A stretch of 64,000 bases of DNA. It comes from Aplysia californica. Taxonomy: Eukaryota > Mollusca > Gastropoda > Aplysiida > Aplysiidae. Below the pieces are notes generated by a model. It made no database searches and was not told the origin of the DNA. It worked only from the letters and a program-made list of their open reading frames with translations. The position numbers and the translations under genes were made by a program. The DNA is taken from assembly GCF_000002075.1 (NCBI RefSeq), contig NW_004797350.1, forward strand, positions 956,312 to 1,020,311, written 5' to 3'. This document shows, piece by piece, positions 12,701 to 23,413 of the stretch; within the stretch, counting starts at the first letter, position 1, and the number at the start of each line of letters is the position of its first letter.

Positions 12701-12702
12701 GA
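743..12702 (+). CDS. PELI: Pellino E3 ubiquitin-protein ligase, nine coding exons
   Basis: Pellino proteins bind phosphorylated IRAK/Pelle kinases through a FHA-like domain and ubiquitinate them with a C-terminal RING-like domain, in cytoplasmic Toll/IL-1 receptor signalling. Coding exons, all with AG/GT borders: 743-816, 1782-1911, 2999-3100, 6613-6810, 7314-7499, 8159-8257, 10864-11082, 11620-11735 and 12570-12702. Phases agree throughout and give 418 residues, the same length I recall for human Pellino-1. Diagnostic segments are [11 protein letters not shown] near the N terminus, [41 protein letters not shown] and [17 protein letters not shown] in the FHA-like part, and LIDLCGAT. The RING-like region keeps C282, C310-G-H312-V-H314 and C331-P-L-C334, then a second CGH and CPFC near the C terminus. 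The start at 743 leaves a short N terminus of normal size before the first conserved block. No defect is seen. Invertebrates usually have one Pellino gene; paralogue assignment is not attempted. Confidence 0.96.
2400..2640 (-). repeat. Dispersed repeat, family X, fragment in Pellino intron 2
   Basis: On the minus strand this reads the same two blocks that recur at 8688, 20850 and 21282: a segment like TTTTACGGCACTTGCAACAC with ATAAGGTCATATAAGTG, and a segment with GGAGAGATA, ATGTTTGATAGAAAAG and CCAGAGCACCCGCCAACC. There are no coding signs. The class is unknown, though its end resembles the 3' end of the SINE at 37.2 and 38.1 kb. Confidence 0.55.
2700..2997 (+). mobile_element. 3' end of a non-LTR element with a TTATC-repeat tail
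   Basis: The AT-rich segment ends with AAATTTCCCTCTGGGACAAT, AAAGTATTAT and then three TTATC repeats. A phrase of this kind followed by a short tandem tail is typical of LINE or LINE-mobilised SINE 3' ends in invertebrates. The tail runs straight into the AG that ends Pellino intron 2 at 2998, so the repeat supplies the pyrimidine-rich part of that splice site. No open frame is left. Confidence 0.5.
3396..4378 (+). mobile_element. LINE 3' fragment: RNase H domain and C-terminal zinc-knuckle region, decayed
   Basis: Translation gives an RNase H domain as in I/Nimb-type non-LTR retrotransposons: [10 protein letters not shown], then [30 protein letters not shown], then after a frame change [20 protein letters not shown]. 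Downstream the frame reads [16 protein letters not shown] and [20 protein letters not shown], the usual C-terminal tail. The fragment ends near 4378 in an ACAACAACAAC tail. Reverse transcriptase and endonuclease are absent, so it is a 5'-truncated, frameshifted copy in Pellino intron 3. Nimb versus another I-like clade is a guess from molluscan Nimbus elements. Confidence 0.85.
4430..4880 (-). mobile_element. Second LINE 3' fragment, opposite strand, RNase H C-terminal half
   Basis: The minus-strand frame from about 4880 downward reads [40 protein letters not shown], then [14 protein letters not shown], and in another frame [19 protein letters not shown]. This is the end of an RNase H domain plus the C-terminal Cys/His tail of a LINE ORF2. 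It is related to the fragment just upstream but clearly a different sequence, so it is a second insertion. The upstream half is lost, replaced by GC-rich sequence of other origin. Confidence 0.8.
4880..5130. repeat. GC-rich block of CCGAC/GTCGG motifs with short palindromes
   Basis: About 250 bp is much richer in G+C than its surroundings, with many copies of GCCGAC and CCGACA in both orientations. One perfect hairpin has arms TTCCGACA and TGTCGGAA around a 4-base loop near 5103-5122. Frames through it are compositionally biased and match nothing I know. It looks like the terminal part of an unidentified element inserted beside the LINE fragment. Confidence 0.4.
5275..5620 (+). repeat. AGATCT microsatellite and ~245-bp direct repeat
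   Basis: Two segments, about 5275-5375 and 5522-5620, start with TAGATCTAGATCTAGATTTA and share a GGAGGAYTCATATTCCAATT block followed by TCAAACCCTAT. They are imperfect direct repeats about 245 bp apart. The AGATCT hexamer array is the same as at 32.6, 33.0 and 52.6 kb. It lies in Pellino intron 3 and is non-coding. Confidence 0.7.
5770..5857 (-). repeat. Telomere-motif MITE fragment, copy 1
   Basis: GGGGTGGGGGTAGGGTTAGG runs into TGTGTTTGTTGGGGTGGTCG and a terminal motif GTGGTCGCTCGTTAC..GGAAGTCC at 5832-5856. The same order, inverted, is found at 31413 and in the complete element at 33806-34253. Only one end is present here. Confidence 0.6.
8454..8964. mobile_element. MITE or foldback element with ~91-bp terminal inverted repeats
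   Basis: The segment 8454-8544 beginning AGCTCTAATACTA and the segment 8874-8964 ending AGTATTAGAGCT are near-perfect reverse complements over about 91 bases, including the block CCCGAAAACTTTCGTTTCGG. The core of about 330 bp contains a TTAGGGTGTAATGTGTTAA end, a family-X fragment (8688-8797) and GC-rich sequence. There is no open frame. It sits in Pellino intron 6, far from the splice sites, and is non-autonomous. Confidence 0.85.
8990..9457 (+). mobile_element. Possible piggyBac-like fragment ending at TTAA
   Basis: The stretch ends at 9439-9457 with TTAGGGTGTAATGTGTTAA. The same 19 bases occur at 8655-8673 inside the foldback element. Read from the other strand, TTAACACATTACACCCTAA looks like a piggyBac-type end at its TTAA target. 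Around 9056-9220 one frame reads [20 protein letters not shown], acidic and serine-rich like piggyBac N termini, but with stops and no catalytic region. The assignment is tentative. Confidence 0.3.
9454..10248 (+). mobile_element. TA-flanked non-autonomous DNA transposon, family T1, copy 1
   Basis: This roughly 790-bp repeat matches the element at 24562-25320 along its whole length, for example GGCACGCTTCATTTACAAGA, GCAGCAGTGGAGTGTGTT and GACGAGAAAGGGAGGCTGGC. The right end reads CCGTGCTTAAAGCCGG and ACTGTA; the left outermost bases are replaced by the TTAA-ending sequence before it. No protein is encoded. It lies in Pellino intron 6, inserted next to other repeats. Confidence 0.8.
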
Positions 12703-12814
12703 TGTTTGTCTTGTGTACATAGTTCCTGATAGGTCTTGTTGTCCCCCCAGTGACCTCAAGCTAAAAAAAACATCACTCAAATGTTTTTGTGTGTGTGGGC
12801 CCTACCTCTCAGCA

Positions 12815-12820
12815 AATAAA
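12815..12820 (+). promoter_or_regulatory. Likely polyadenylation signal of Pellino (AATAAA)
   Basis: This is the first AATAAA after the stop codon, 113 bp downstream. Others follow at about 12893 and near 13087, so alternative 3' ends are possible. Which is used cannot be told from sequence. Confidence 0.5.
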
Positions 12821-13099
12821 TGTCTAATGTGATGACTCGTTGCTGCTTCTCTGTGTATAGGTATGGCACTGAAAAGCATATTAATAAACTCAAAGATATT
12901 GTGCACTTGCTATTGCGATTAGTAGCTTACTAACGGCAGAGGTGGTTTCTTGAGTACATGCTTGTATGCACTTTAAATGAAGCTCACAAATTTGAAGTAG
13001 GGGTAGGGTAGTGAAAAATAAATTGAAGTCTTGCTTGAATTCTGATCATAATTGTAGCAGCTGTGAACAGCTTTTGTGAATGAAATAATAAACATTTTA

Positions 13100-13135
13100 C
13101 CCCCCCCCCCCCCCCCCCCCCCCTTTTTTTTTTTT
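13100..13135 (+). repeat. Homopolymer junction: 24 C followed by 12 T
   Basis: An uninterrupted C run at 13100-13123 is followed directly by a T run at 13124-13135. Such runs are unstable and their length may be an assembly estimate. Confidence 0.95.
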
Positions 13136-14960
13136 GAGTAAGCAATATATAATTCTTTTGAGAGTGGCAAGTGTACCCAGTTAACCCTGTGTTTGTCGAA
13201 CCTCTGTGTTTTAATTATTGCATTCCCACATTGTATCTTTATGTGACATTTACAATCTCATGTTTTGATAATTACAAACATGAGAGTGGAAAAAGCCAGT
13301 TACGGTAAATCATTACAGTTTATGATTTTAGTGAATATGTGTCGTTTTATGTGTTGGTATGGTGACATTTTGCACTCAGGTGAAATTGTACGTTGAAATA
13401 GTTGAACGCATGCACACAATTGTCTTCATTGGAAAAACAGTATTTTATATTACATAAAGAAAAGCTGTCGAAAATCTTGTTAACTCACTTGATACTTCTT
13501 GCTACAAGTATAGCACAGCTGTAAGTTAACACTGTTTCTGTAACTCTTGCTGTAGTTTTGCTTGTTGATAGTGTTTTTAGCCTTACCTCTCAACAGTTGC
13601 GGAAATAATATTTCTTGGATGAATGCTTAGCCACTTCTGTTTGTAATGGAAATAAAAATTGAACGAACAAGAAGGAAGTTCCAAAGCAAAATCAATCGCT
13701 GTTTTTCTTCTTGAAAGTTAAAATAAGTTGTTGCCAGTGCTTAAATCTCTTCTTTTATTTTTTCCCCCTCTGAATATTTTTCCAAAAACCATGACATTGA
13801 TACCTAAGTTTAATCCTTGCCCAACAATTTGCAATGAGCGTTATTGTTTAAAATGGACGTGAGAGTTCATAGCTCTTGATATCTCATAACTGGAAGACGC
13901 CTTTTATTTTCCACAACCGCAGTGAACATGATTCTTTTCACCTTCTCATCATGTGTTTCTTGACTAGAATTAGAAAGATCAGTGCTGGCATTGTGTCTTT
14001 CTTACCTCAAGGCTTGGACAGTAGCCCTCACTCTTTCATGTTTTTGCGTTTTGATTATTCTGTCCTGGCTCCAGACACAGCTGTATTTATTTGTGATTTG
14101 TCCTAAAGAAACTTTGAGATTCTTTTGAAAATCAAAGGTGAGTCTTTATCGGCCCTGGTCTGTTCATTAGACTTATTGAATGCTCTAGTCTCAAACTATT
14201 ATCAAAACTTTTTCATTTTCACGTGCAAAACTGAACATTAAATTTTGCAAAATTGTTCTCTCTAGTCTTCAACATGTGAACGCTCACATTTTAAAAAAAT
14301 GGAAATTTGACAGAATTCATTACAAGTAAGAATTCTTAAAGTGTAAATTGTAATGTGTCTCGTTTATTTTTTCTTTATCCAAAGTGAAATTGCAGCCGAA
14401 TCTTCACTGATCTCTTACCCATAACATTTTTTTCAATTTCGGTCACAATTTTATCTTTGGGACCCTTTATCTTTTTTGTACTCAACACCAGGGTTGTCAA
14501 TGGCTAAGGCAGCAGAATGAAATTAGGGTTTTCTGAGGTGTGTACTTTCGGAATGCACTAGTATGTTTAGGGAGATTGATTTGTGTATATGGGGAGAGGG
14601 TTGAACGTTTAGAACAATGCTTATTTAAGAGACAAGAAACATTGCCATGTTCTTGCCTGAAGCAGGACATTTGCGGGATTCTCTGGGAATTCCAGGTTTA
14701 TTTTTCAAATAATTAACATGATGTATATTGCTAATAAGTGCTTGGTTCTTTGCTGTAGTAATACCTGTTCTTACTTTTATAAGAATTGTATAAAAAAGAA
14801 TTATTTGCTTGTTTTTTTTAAAATTCATGATAAAGGCCTGTCAGGTAGGAGGAGTAAGATCTCTTGTCCAGATACATTTTCCTCCCTGTACAATTCCACA
14901 GAAGTCCTCTGTGGCTGTGATGAATTATCGTTCTTGAACTTAAACATCTGAATGAATCAG

Positions 14961-15221
14961 CATATCGTCCCTGCGCGAGCAAAATGGCTCTACTCATTTT
15001 TGGTACTTTTGAGATAACGGGGGGGGGAAAAAATGTTCAATTGGACATTTTACTATTTAATGATGGTAAAGCTTGCTGTGCATGTTTATTTTGTGACCGT
15101 CAGCTCATTTTAGTTTTGACTTTGTCAAACGATAGATAGTAACACCAAACAAAATAAGAGGCAAGTTGCAATGTTGGCACAACTCTGAGTTATGCCATTT
15201 TGCTAGCACAGTGACGATATG
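14961..15221. mobile_element. MITE, family T2, copy 1 (~260 bp)
   Basis: The terminal inverted repeats are CATATCGTCCCTGCGCGAGC plus AAAATGGC on the left and GCCATTTTGCTAGCACAGTG plus ACGATATG on the right. They match with few differences over about 28 bases. The core is AT-rich, includes a G run, and has no open frame. A second copy is at 22252-22481 and a lone end at 23001. Confidence 0.85.
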
Positions 15222-18200
15222 TCAGTTTCTTTCCTCCTTCAGTTTTGAAGTGTATTTGGCTTTTATATATCAGTTACACTTCCCATCGTACAGTCATGAT
15301 GATAAAATACAGAAGGAAACCCTGTTCTTGGCTTGTTAACATCCCTAGGATGTGTAATAAATATTTTGACTATGCTTTCTTTTCCCATTTTTTAAGGTTT
15401 AAACTAGTTTCCATATTGTACCAAGAGTAAAGTAGCTCTGAAACAAGAAGATGCAGAAGATATTTTTATAATTATTGTAATTCATTTTCACTCCAGTCAT
15501 ATTCAGCAGTTCATGAGATGTAAAGTAAAGCTGCAGAATTTGTTTTAGTAATTGTCATATATGGAGTCATGTATATCATTTAGAGTTTTCAGTTACCGAC
15601 TTTCAGACCAACACTTAGAAAGTCTTTGATGATGTTTTTTTTTTATGTAGGCCTATACTTGTTATTATCCCATATGTTTTACTTTTACTTCAATGTCTTT
15701 ATTTTCAATGGGGCTTGTCGTTTTATCCAAAAAAGGGAAGTACCGTAATGGCTCTCGAAATTGTCTCAATTGCTGCTCTATGATTTAAGTGAAGAAAACA
15801 ACATTCAGAAAAGTTATCTATGTACATCTATGCTATTGTACTGTTCTGGGCCTGTAAAAAGAAAATGGTTCATATTTATTAAATACATATTGCGAAGTAC
15901 ACATTAATACTTTGCCTTTTACACACTGAGTTCTGGTCAATTTTCAAGGTTGCTTTTAGCCTTTTCTACATGATATGGTTGCCTGAAATCAGGCTGGTTT
16001 CTCTCAATTGGTAGTGTCTATGAAATGTACGCATCCTTATATTTATTTTTCTGTATAATTTGTGTGTATTTTTTATGATGGTTTTAGTTACGTTTAATTG
16101 ATCTTGTTTGCGTCTCAGTTCCACTTTTCAATATTTGGAGTTGCATCTAATGTGACTAATGTGATCCTAATTCTTTGACATTTTAGATCATAATAGAAAT
16201 TCCAACCACGTTCTCGTAATGTGTTGGTGTTATTGTTTCAGGAACAGTAAGTCTGTGGCTAAATTATATCTCGTTTTAGGCCAGTCGGGTTATTTAATGA
16301 GGAGAAGGAAAAGTGTTCAACTTCTCTTGCAGTTCTCTTTCTCTTAATGTTGTGTTGGAATGAGGGCACTTTATCTTTTGTTTAGTGATACTGATTTTTG
16401 TGATTTCGAGGGTATAACTCAGCTGTATGTTGTGGTTGTTGGCATGCTCTCTGCTCGGACACTTGCCAAGGGAGCCTTTAGTAATGTCACGTCAGTGGGT
16501 CAGCTTCTGTTGAGTCCGCTTATTATTTTTATATCCCCAGTAAGATCACTCCCATTGTGTGCAAATGACTGCACATATGGTAAACTCAAGTCTTGGAGGC
16601 CTGTCAGTGTCATATTGGGGAGAAGGAAGTAGAAAAGAAGTATGTCTGCTCTGCTATCCTTAGGCACAGTTTGCTTGTTGTTTATTTTTACCTTAGTAAA
16701 AGCAGATTTTTGTTTGGTTATTTTTAACAAAGCAGCTTTAAGATTATTTTTTTAGCCTTTTATACTATTTTGAGACATGTTTTTTAAATTTTTTAAAGAC
16801 TGGTTTTCATTGTTTTGTTATTAGAAAATTGAGGCAATCAAAGCGAATGATGTGTATTGTTGGTACTTTTGGTAAGAAGCAATCACTATGCATGGTTCAG
16901 GGACATTGATTAATTATCTATCATGTCATCTGTATCTGTATTATTAATAACTTGTGATGGAAGGGAGAAGGTTATTTTCATTTACCTTTGCATAAAATTG
17001 TTTAATGCTCGGCTAACATGCCAAATGTTAACATTCTTTGGGTAAAGAAAGAAGGGTCTTGTAGAACAGTTGTAGGAAGTCCTGGAAAGTTGAGGCCGTT
17101 GTGTACATAATATGCGTTTGTAAGGCGGTTGTTTTTTTAAGCTCATCTGATACGTATCGTCACTCTCATAAGATGCCAATGTCATTTTTAGCCATTTTGA
17201 GAAAATGAGAAAAAATTGTCTCTTTCGAACAATTGACTACAGGAAGCGTTTAAATTTTGGAACTCTTAACTGGTTTTAAAATTGGATGTTTTTTGTCCAA
17301 GTGAACTATTTTACCAAACTGGCCTTGATCTTCATTTCAGAACCAAAAACTCCAAACCTGCCAAAAATGACCCTGGCAATTATCTTATGAGCTTGACAAT
17401 ATATAGATATATGCACCTGTATCATGTGTGAACTTCAAATTGAAAAAGTTGCCTACCTGTTCTAAGCATGTATTTTATCATTTTCTTTTTTACAATGTAT
17501 TTTGTTTTCCCGCATTGTGACAACCGGCAGTATATTGCGTCAGTGAAGAGTGTCTGTACTTTTGCAACCTGGTGTTTCTTGATCTTTTCCCTGCCGCTGA
17601 CGCTCTGCTTGAACACAACAAGTAAATCTGAGCTTTTCAGGCTATATTTGCTGTCTATCCGTAGGTATAGAAAACTTTTGTAGTGCACTTTGTGGCTAAA
17701 GGTGTCAATGCTTCTTGCTAGAGAGGTGTCCATAAAGTATAAAGTTTTGTTCCTTTCCTTTCCTGTACTTCAAAACTTTTAAAAATTGATTTAGAATTCA
17801 TTTCATGTATTAACCTGCGAAGAATCTCATAATTCTCAAACTTCTGCTTGTTTTATGAGTCCAGTTTGAAAAATAAGGAGTCAGTCCTCCATAGAATTCA
17901 GGTTCAGTATTGTGTCTATCTATTTTTCTTTCATGCATGATACAGATCCCAATGCAAAAAATGGCATCTTTCAGTTTCAAGCCTGCACTGTCTACAGAAT
18001 GTCTTTTCCTGCATTTCAAACTTTAATAAGACTCTCAACCAAGACTCTTTCTTTGCATTCATTATTTTTCTTTCCCTATTTGATGACGTATAAGAATTGT
18101 AAGTCTTGCTAGACATGGAGAATGAGCTCGCACGATGACACAGCCCTGAAGCCAGTTGGAAAAAGATACAGAGTACCTTGAATATTGTTTGGTGTATTAT

Positions 18201-18780
18201 TGGAAAAGTATCCGAGATCTCTGTGTTTTGAGATGGACAAGAACAAGAACTTGTGTGCGAGTGTTTGTGGACGTAACCATTTATACTTGTAATTGTGTTG
18301 TTGACTTCTTTTAAAAAAATTAATTTGAGATATATATATTATAATACTGACATTAGCACAACTTTTTTCTATGTTGTGAGAACATTTTTGTTTTGTTTTA
18401 TGGTATAAATTCTACAGAATCTATCCTTGTTTAGAAGTAGCAAGTCCTCATTTGTCCACTGTTTTAGTTTTCACCTTCATTTATTCGTAATCGTTTACCT
18501 CACGTACCGGTATATTGCACTGAACTGCATTCCATTCCTTTGGATGTGTATGAAGCATCATGGACTGTTTCAGATAATAAGTAAGATATTTCCTATTGTG
18601 ATTGGAGAATCTGGCACTTGCAGTAGTCTGCTTCCCAGGGCTAATAAATTCTTCAAGCACAATAAGATTCAATCTATTGTCTGAAAGTGGGAGTTACAGA
18701 TATGAGCCTGCATAATTATGACTGGAGAGCTGTTCTCTATGGGTTTTAAAAGCTAGTTATTACTTTGTAAAGTATTGCTT
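15222..18780. other. AT-rich intergenic DNA, no feature recognised
   Basis: I see no conserved protein segment, RNA gene or repeat end here on either strand. The open frames are short, overlap on both strands and have AT-driven composition. Confidence 0.5.
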
Positions 18781-18784
18781 TGCT

Positions 18785-18935
18785 ACTTTCTGTGTGTGTA
18801 GGGTGAGCCTTCTATGTGCTACCCAGCACTGTTTTATGCTAATGACCCTGGTTCAAGTCCCCATTCACAATGTTCTTGAACTTTGGTTCTTTGGGGAATT
18901 TTTAATGCTGTCCATCCACAGAGGTTGAATTTTGA
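18785..18935 (+). mobile_element. Degenerate tRNA-derived SINE head
   Basis: GGGTGAGCCTTCTATGTGCT is followed 40 bases later by a good RNA polymerase III B-box, CTGGTTCAAGTCCCC, and then by a GAACTTTGGTTCTTTGGGGA phrase that resembles SINE bodies. The A-box is poor and no clover-leaf tRNA is preserved, so it is a SINE remnant and not a tRNA gene. Confidence 0.45.
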
Positions 18936-19947
18936 GTTATGCTTCTTACACAGCATTACAGGGATGTTAATGATATTACATGTATCTCTTTTTTTCTATC
19001 CCTCCTTTATTACTGTCTATCACCTTATTTTCCTAATACTATTTGTCCTGTTACTTCATTCAGCTTAGCTGTATACATACAATGAAAAGTCCAGCCATAC
19101 CCGCTTCTCTGAATGTCATTTATGTCGTGACCCCCCCTTCCCCCCCACGGAAACAAAAATCTGAACAATATTTATGGTGGATCTGTATTACGCGTATTTC
19201 AATGTCAGTCTCGGCAAGTCTCAAAGTGTTTGTTTTTTTATCCAGGTGTGAAACTATTTGATAATTTCACTGATCTCCCTGCCCTCCATTACTTTTAAGA
19301 GGTAAGACTAGTAAAAGTAACTATTTTAATCCACCTCCGCCATCCTGATCTTTTAATGTTGTTTTAGTTAGTTTTGTTTTCCATTTGATGTGCACTGATG
19401 TAACTATGGCAGAACAAATTATTTTTGATCCATGAATAATAAGAGAACAATTAAATGCCCATGATGTACACTATTTGTTGTGTTCAGCTTTTGAAATTAC
19501 CATACACTACCATCAGTAGCCTACTTAGATGCCTGTTCTGTTACCAGCGTCTGGTTTGAGTGTTTGTTTAGATTCTTTTTTCATTTTCTTTTTTAATGTA
19601 GGTGTTTTTGCACCTCCATCAACACAATTTAGATCACTTACTATGACTAGGAGGCAGTAAGCAGGGTTTTACCCTGTCTGTCAAGGCAAACTGGGGCTGA
19701 AGGGGATACATCATCCCAGCAGAAAGACAGACACTCGATAAAAATTCTCCCCACACGGGAACCCAGACTAGACAGTCTTCTGCGTACGGAGGCAAAGTGT
19801 CTAACTGCAACATCAGTGACAGTGAATTTGATTATTTAATTTGATTCCCACCTTGGGAAATACTTTATCAGTATCAGGTAAGTGTGGTGTCCTTTTGTGG
19901 GTTCGTCCATTGCATTAAAATAAACCAGTGTTCAAGAACTAAAGTAG
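18936..19947. other. Intergenic DNA without a recognised gene
   Basis: A segment at about 19590-19870 is less AT-rich and has a block (ACGGGAACCCAGACTAGACA) that could be a tRNA-like SINE piece on the minus strand, but the promoter boxes are too weak to claim. Nothing else is seen. Confidence 0.4.
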
Positions 19948-20712
19948 TACAGTGGAACTCGGATTCAACGAGGTCGCCGGGCCTGACCTAAAATCTCTTT
20001 GAATCCAAGTGTTCGTTATAGCAAACACGAAGTTTTGTGTAGATAATTACAGGCAGTGAGCAAGTAATGTATAAAGAGAAGTCACAAGTAGTGCCTAAAA
20101 TGCCTGCATATTAAATAATATAAGCTGTGTAAAAAAAAGATCGATTTGTTCAAATGCACACGCCTGTGTCATCTCTATTGTTTACCAAAAAGTGTTGCTG
20201 TGTGTAGAGCCTAGCATGCGGCAACTTTTGATTCCATAGACCGGCGCACAATTCATTACACAGATTTACATCAAGACTAGCTTATCATTGTAATATGATC
20301 AGTTGCCGAGGGGGGAAAAAAGACTGACTGTGACGCGTTTGTCTTCGACGTTCAACGCCCGGGCCGCACACACAGCCACACATGTGCAGGCCACCCATCC
20401 GACCCTGACACACGCCAGAGTAGACAATTGCGTGTGCCCACAACGCATGTGTTGGTATGAAAAAAGGCCGTTGATTGGTCGCATGCAATCGGCAAAGTGA
20501 ATAATGGTTCACGATGTAGGTGCAATGGATGGTTTCCGGGAATATATAAAAGTTCGTTCTGGGAGAAAACTAAGCGAAGCCACTTCTGCGACCTCGTTGA
20601 ATCCGAGCTCACTGATTTAAGTGCTCGTTGAATCCAGGTTATTTTTATTGATTTTAAAGAAGAAAAAAAAGGGGAAATCTATCTCATCTCGTTGAATCCG
20701 AGTTCCACTGTA
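19948..20712. mobile_element. pogo/Tigger-like MITE, family T3, copy 1 (765 bp)
   Basis: The ends are TA-CAGTGGAACTCGGATTCA... and ...TGAATCCGAGTTCCACTG-TA, flanked by the TA dinucleotide. Terminal repeats of the CAGTGG...CTCG type at a TA target are typical of pogo/Tigger elements of the Tc1/mariner group. No transposase is present. Copy 2, with insertions, is at 27444-31227, and a fragment is at 35146. Confidence 0.9.
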
Positions 20713-20849
20713 CTGTAGTTTATGCTTCTTAACATGGACACACACAAAGTGTATAAACTAAATAATAGCATCCTTACTGGCCAGCATCCAAGCAGCAACT
20801 GATGATTACACACTTTAACTCTAAATAGTCTAAGGCTCTCCAGTCCATA

Positions 20850-21100
20850 AACTATAAACTCACCATCAGGGGGTGGGTCCTCTGGTGTGGTTTGCCCTTT
20901 CTTTTCTATCAAACATCTATCATCCGTATTTCTCCTTTTTTGTTGTTGTTCGTTACACTTTTTTGTTTCGGTAGGTAAGTGTTTTACAGCACTCACAGCC
21001 GCATAGGTCATATGAGCGCGCAGGACAGAATAAAAATTGTAACACCTCTAATCTTAAGCACTTATTTATATGACCTTATTGTGTTGCATGTGCAGCAAAG
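20850..21100 (-). repeat. Dispersed repeat family X, second minus-strand copy
   Basis: On the minus strand it carries GGAGAAATACGGATGATAGA, TGTTTGATAGAAAAGAAAGG and CCACACCAGAGGACCCACC, as at 2.4 kb. An inserted or adjacent piece with CTCACAGCCGCATAGGTCAT resembles the SINE 3' end at 37.2 and 38.1 kb. It is non-coding. Confidence 0.6.
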
Positions 21101-21281
21101 TTCTTACTAAAGCCAAATTCGCTACATTGTTTCATGGACCATTGCTTCGATACTTGATCGGAGGTAATAGACACTCTGTCCCCCCAAGGGGCACAATACC
21201 ACTCTTTTTGTCACTTCCAGGACGTGCTAGAGTAGAGCAGAGGGAACAGTAACCCAACAAATGTACTGTTTTAGTTAAGAG

Positions 21282-21510
21282 TTTTACCGCACTTGCAACA
21301 CAAGTTCATAAGTGTAGAAAATTGTTACAAAAGAGTAACAAACACAAAAAAGGAGAGATATTACATAAGGACAGAAGTCCGATTCAAAAGGGCAAACCAC
21401 ACAAGAGCACCCACCAACCACCCACTACAAAAGCTTTAATAAACACAAAGGAGGAGAGATAAGGACGATACATGTTTGATAGAAAAGGAGCCAACCACAC
21501 CAGAGAACCC
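21282..21510 (+). repeat. Dispersed repeat family X, two tandem plus-strand pieces
   Basis: GAGTTTTACCGCACTTGCAA leads to AACAAACACAAAAAAGGAGA and then CAAGAGCACCCACCAACCAC ending CCCACTA at about 21425. A partial second unit (AAACACAAAGGAGGAGAGAT, ATGTTTGATAGAAAAGGAGC, CCAGAGAACCCACTAAC) follows at once. The tandem order suggests repeated insertion or unit duplication. Confidence 0.6.
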
Positions 21511-21624
21511 ACTAACAAATGTGCGCACAGGAAACAGCAGCGAGATAACCCACACAACAGTGGGTTATCGCAATCTTTCTTTGACGAGTACAACTAGCCT
21601 AGCTTGGCATAGACAGGCAAAGTT

Positions 21625-21790
21625 GGAGCTCACTGTTAGTTCAGTTGGTATCATACAGGACTAGGGAGTGGATAGCCCTGGTTCGAATCCGAGACTGGAC
21701 TTTCTTGAACTCCGGTCATTCTGTTGAGTTTTCATTTGATTTTCAAGGCTCTCAACTCATTGGCTCGGTCCTCTCGGAGATGGACAAGAA
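21625..21790 (+). mobile_element. tRNA-derived SINE
   Basis: The head has a good A-box (TTAGTTCAGTTGG at about 21636) and B-box (GGTTCGAATCC at about 21681) at tRNA-like spacing. The region between does not fold into a clean anticodon arm. The body continues with CTTGAACTCCGGTCATTCTG and TCAAGGCTCTCAACTCATTG. It is a SINE and not a functional tRNA gene; the 3' limit is uncertain. Confidence 0.6.
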
Positions 21791-22251
21791 ATTCAAAATC
21801 AAAGGTCCTTCCAAAGAAGCTAACAAATATTGTGGTGTGCGGGTTCTTCAACCTGCAGTGCAACTGATTTTTATAAAATGTGACCACTTCTCCTACTTCA
21901 TTGGACCCTTTGGAGGGTGCTCTCTATTAATACTGACAAAGGGTATTTTCAGCTTTGATAGTAATTACTGTCACGGTAGTCACAGTTTTGTACCTTACTC
22001 TTTTTTAATCACGGGACGCATATGCCATGGGCTTTTGGTTTTTTAATGTTATTCACTTCGGGGTCAACATAAAAAGTCAGACTCTTGGTGCCGTGTGTGT
22101 TCGTTTTTGGTTACTGGCAGATTTCGATCCCAGTACCTCTTGATTGAGAGGTAAACACTGTACGTCTCAATCATGAGAGCTCCATAAATAGTATATTATA
22201 AATATGAGCACATATATAAACACAATCACTAAATCAAAGCTTTGTAACCAG

Positions 22252-22481
22252 CATATCATCACTGCGCCAGCAAAATGGCATAACATCTTTTGGTAAAATC
22301 AAAACAAAAAATGCTCCGGCAGTCACATAAGTAACACACATGACATGGCAAATTTTACCATTAATAGACGATAGATAAAGTCTTATCAAACAGTTGTTAT
22401 TTTAAAAAGAAAACTATTTTCCATTTATCTCAACAAAAGTAGAAAAAAAATGTGCCATTTTGCTAGCACAGTGACAATATT
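22252..22481. mobile_element. MITE, family T2, copy 2 (~230 bp)
   Basis: The left end is CATATCATCACTGCGCCAGC plus AAAATGGCATA and the right end is TGCCATTTTGCTAGCACAGT plus GACAATAT. These are the same inverted ends as the copy at 14961. The core has diverged and is AT-rich. Confidence 0.85.
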
Positions 22482-23000
22482 TTTGGTTCAGGTCACCCCT
22501 TGCAGGTGTGACCACAGGAAGCAGATAACATGCCCCCCTAGCTGGCTGGCCTCATTCAGTCTCAGTCTCAGCTTGAACAGTGAGACAAATCACAGGGTAG
22601 TCAACTACAGCAGGCCCAGGAGTGTGCCATCCCATGTCTCCTGTTTAATCAGCCTGCTTATACCGCTGCAGTAACACTTTGTGGTCATTTGCCACAATAA
22701 AAATGATCCATTCAGGTCATTTGACGCAGTTCTGTGACAAGCTCGAGAAGTCTGTTGCAGCCATTCTCCTGGCTGGGTGACCAGATGGGCTATTTTGTAC
22801 TGCTGGCTGTGTGACTGCAAAGTGTTAATAAAGTACTTTGCCTGCAGTTTTCTTTCACAGTGGGCATGTTGGTGCAGCCCCCTCCTTTAATTTATTTTTA
22901 GTGTCACTAATACCCTATTCTAATGGCTATTGCCTCCTGGTGAAACATGGCCAAACAGTTGGGGGTTTTTTCAATTTATTCTCAAAAGTAGCAAAAAAGA

Positions 23001-23030
23001 TATGCCATTTTGCTAGTGCAGTGACAATAT
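23001..23030. mobile_element. Lone terminal repeat of MITE family T2
   Basis: TATGCCATTTTGCTAGTGCA plus GTGACAATAT matches the right end of the T2 copies. No partner end is seen nearby, so it is a truncated remnant or a recombined end. Confidence 0.7.
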
Positions 23031-23413
23031 TTTTGCCAATTGCATGGAAGCCACAATTCAACACATCCACATAGTTTCCTCTAAAATGAAATACTCTAAG
23101 TAGCAATGGTGCAGCATGCACTCAAATCTCCATCCCAAAAGTGCATAACACAAAATTCACTTAAGAGTTAGTAAAAATCATGCTATACTTTAACATCAAC
23201 AAAAAAACTGAAAAACAAGTAATTTTCAAATATTAAGAACGTTGTATTTTGTATTCTTTCAAACCTACAAAATGAAAGTAAATCAGCAAAACACAAAATT
23301 GAGTCACACTGTAAGAAGATGCCACTCAGTCCCATGTCCTGTCCAGCCTAGCACAGATCACTATCACACACATGTGGCGCAGCCATCGGCCTTGCCCCTA
23401 TCCACGCACAGCT

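Larger units (their letters stand above)
12703..14960 (+). other. Pellino 3' untranslated region and downstream flank
   Basis: No gene is seen. The stretch is AT-rich with several AATAAA hexamers (12815, 12893, about 13087, about 13654). Short open frames have no recognisable product and no neighbouring splice signals. Confidence 0.5.

Noticed and set aside
20285-20612. Overlapping frames on both strands inside the pogo-like element
   Set aside because: The same region in copy 2 does not conserve the frames, and a MITE of this size does not encode a transposase.
21625-21700. tRNA gene
   Set aside because: A- and B-boxes are present, but the arms do not pair into a clover leaf; it is a SINE head. 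The same holds for 18785, 37702 and 38658.
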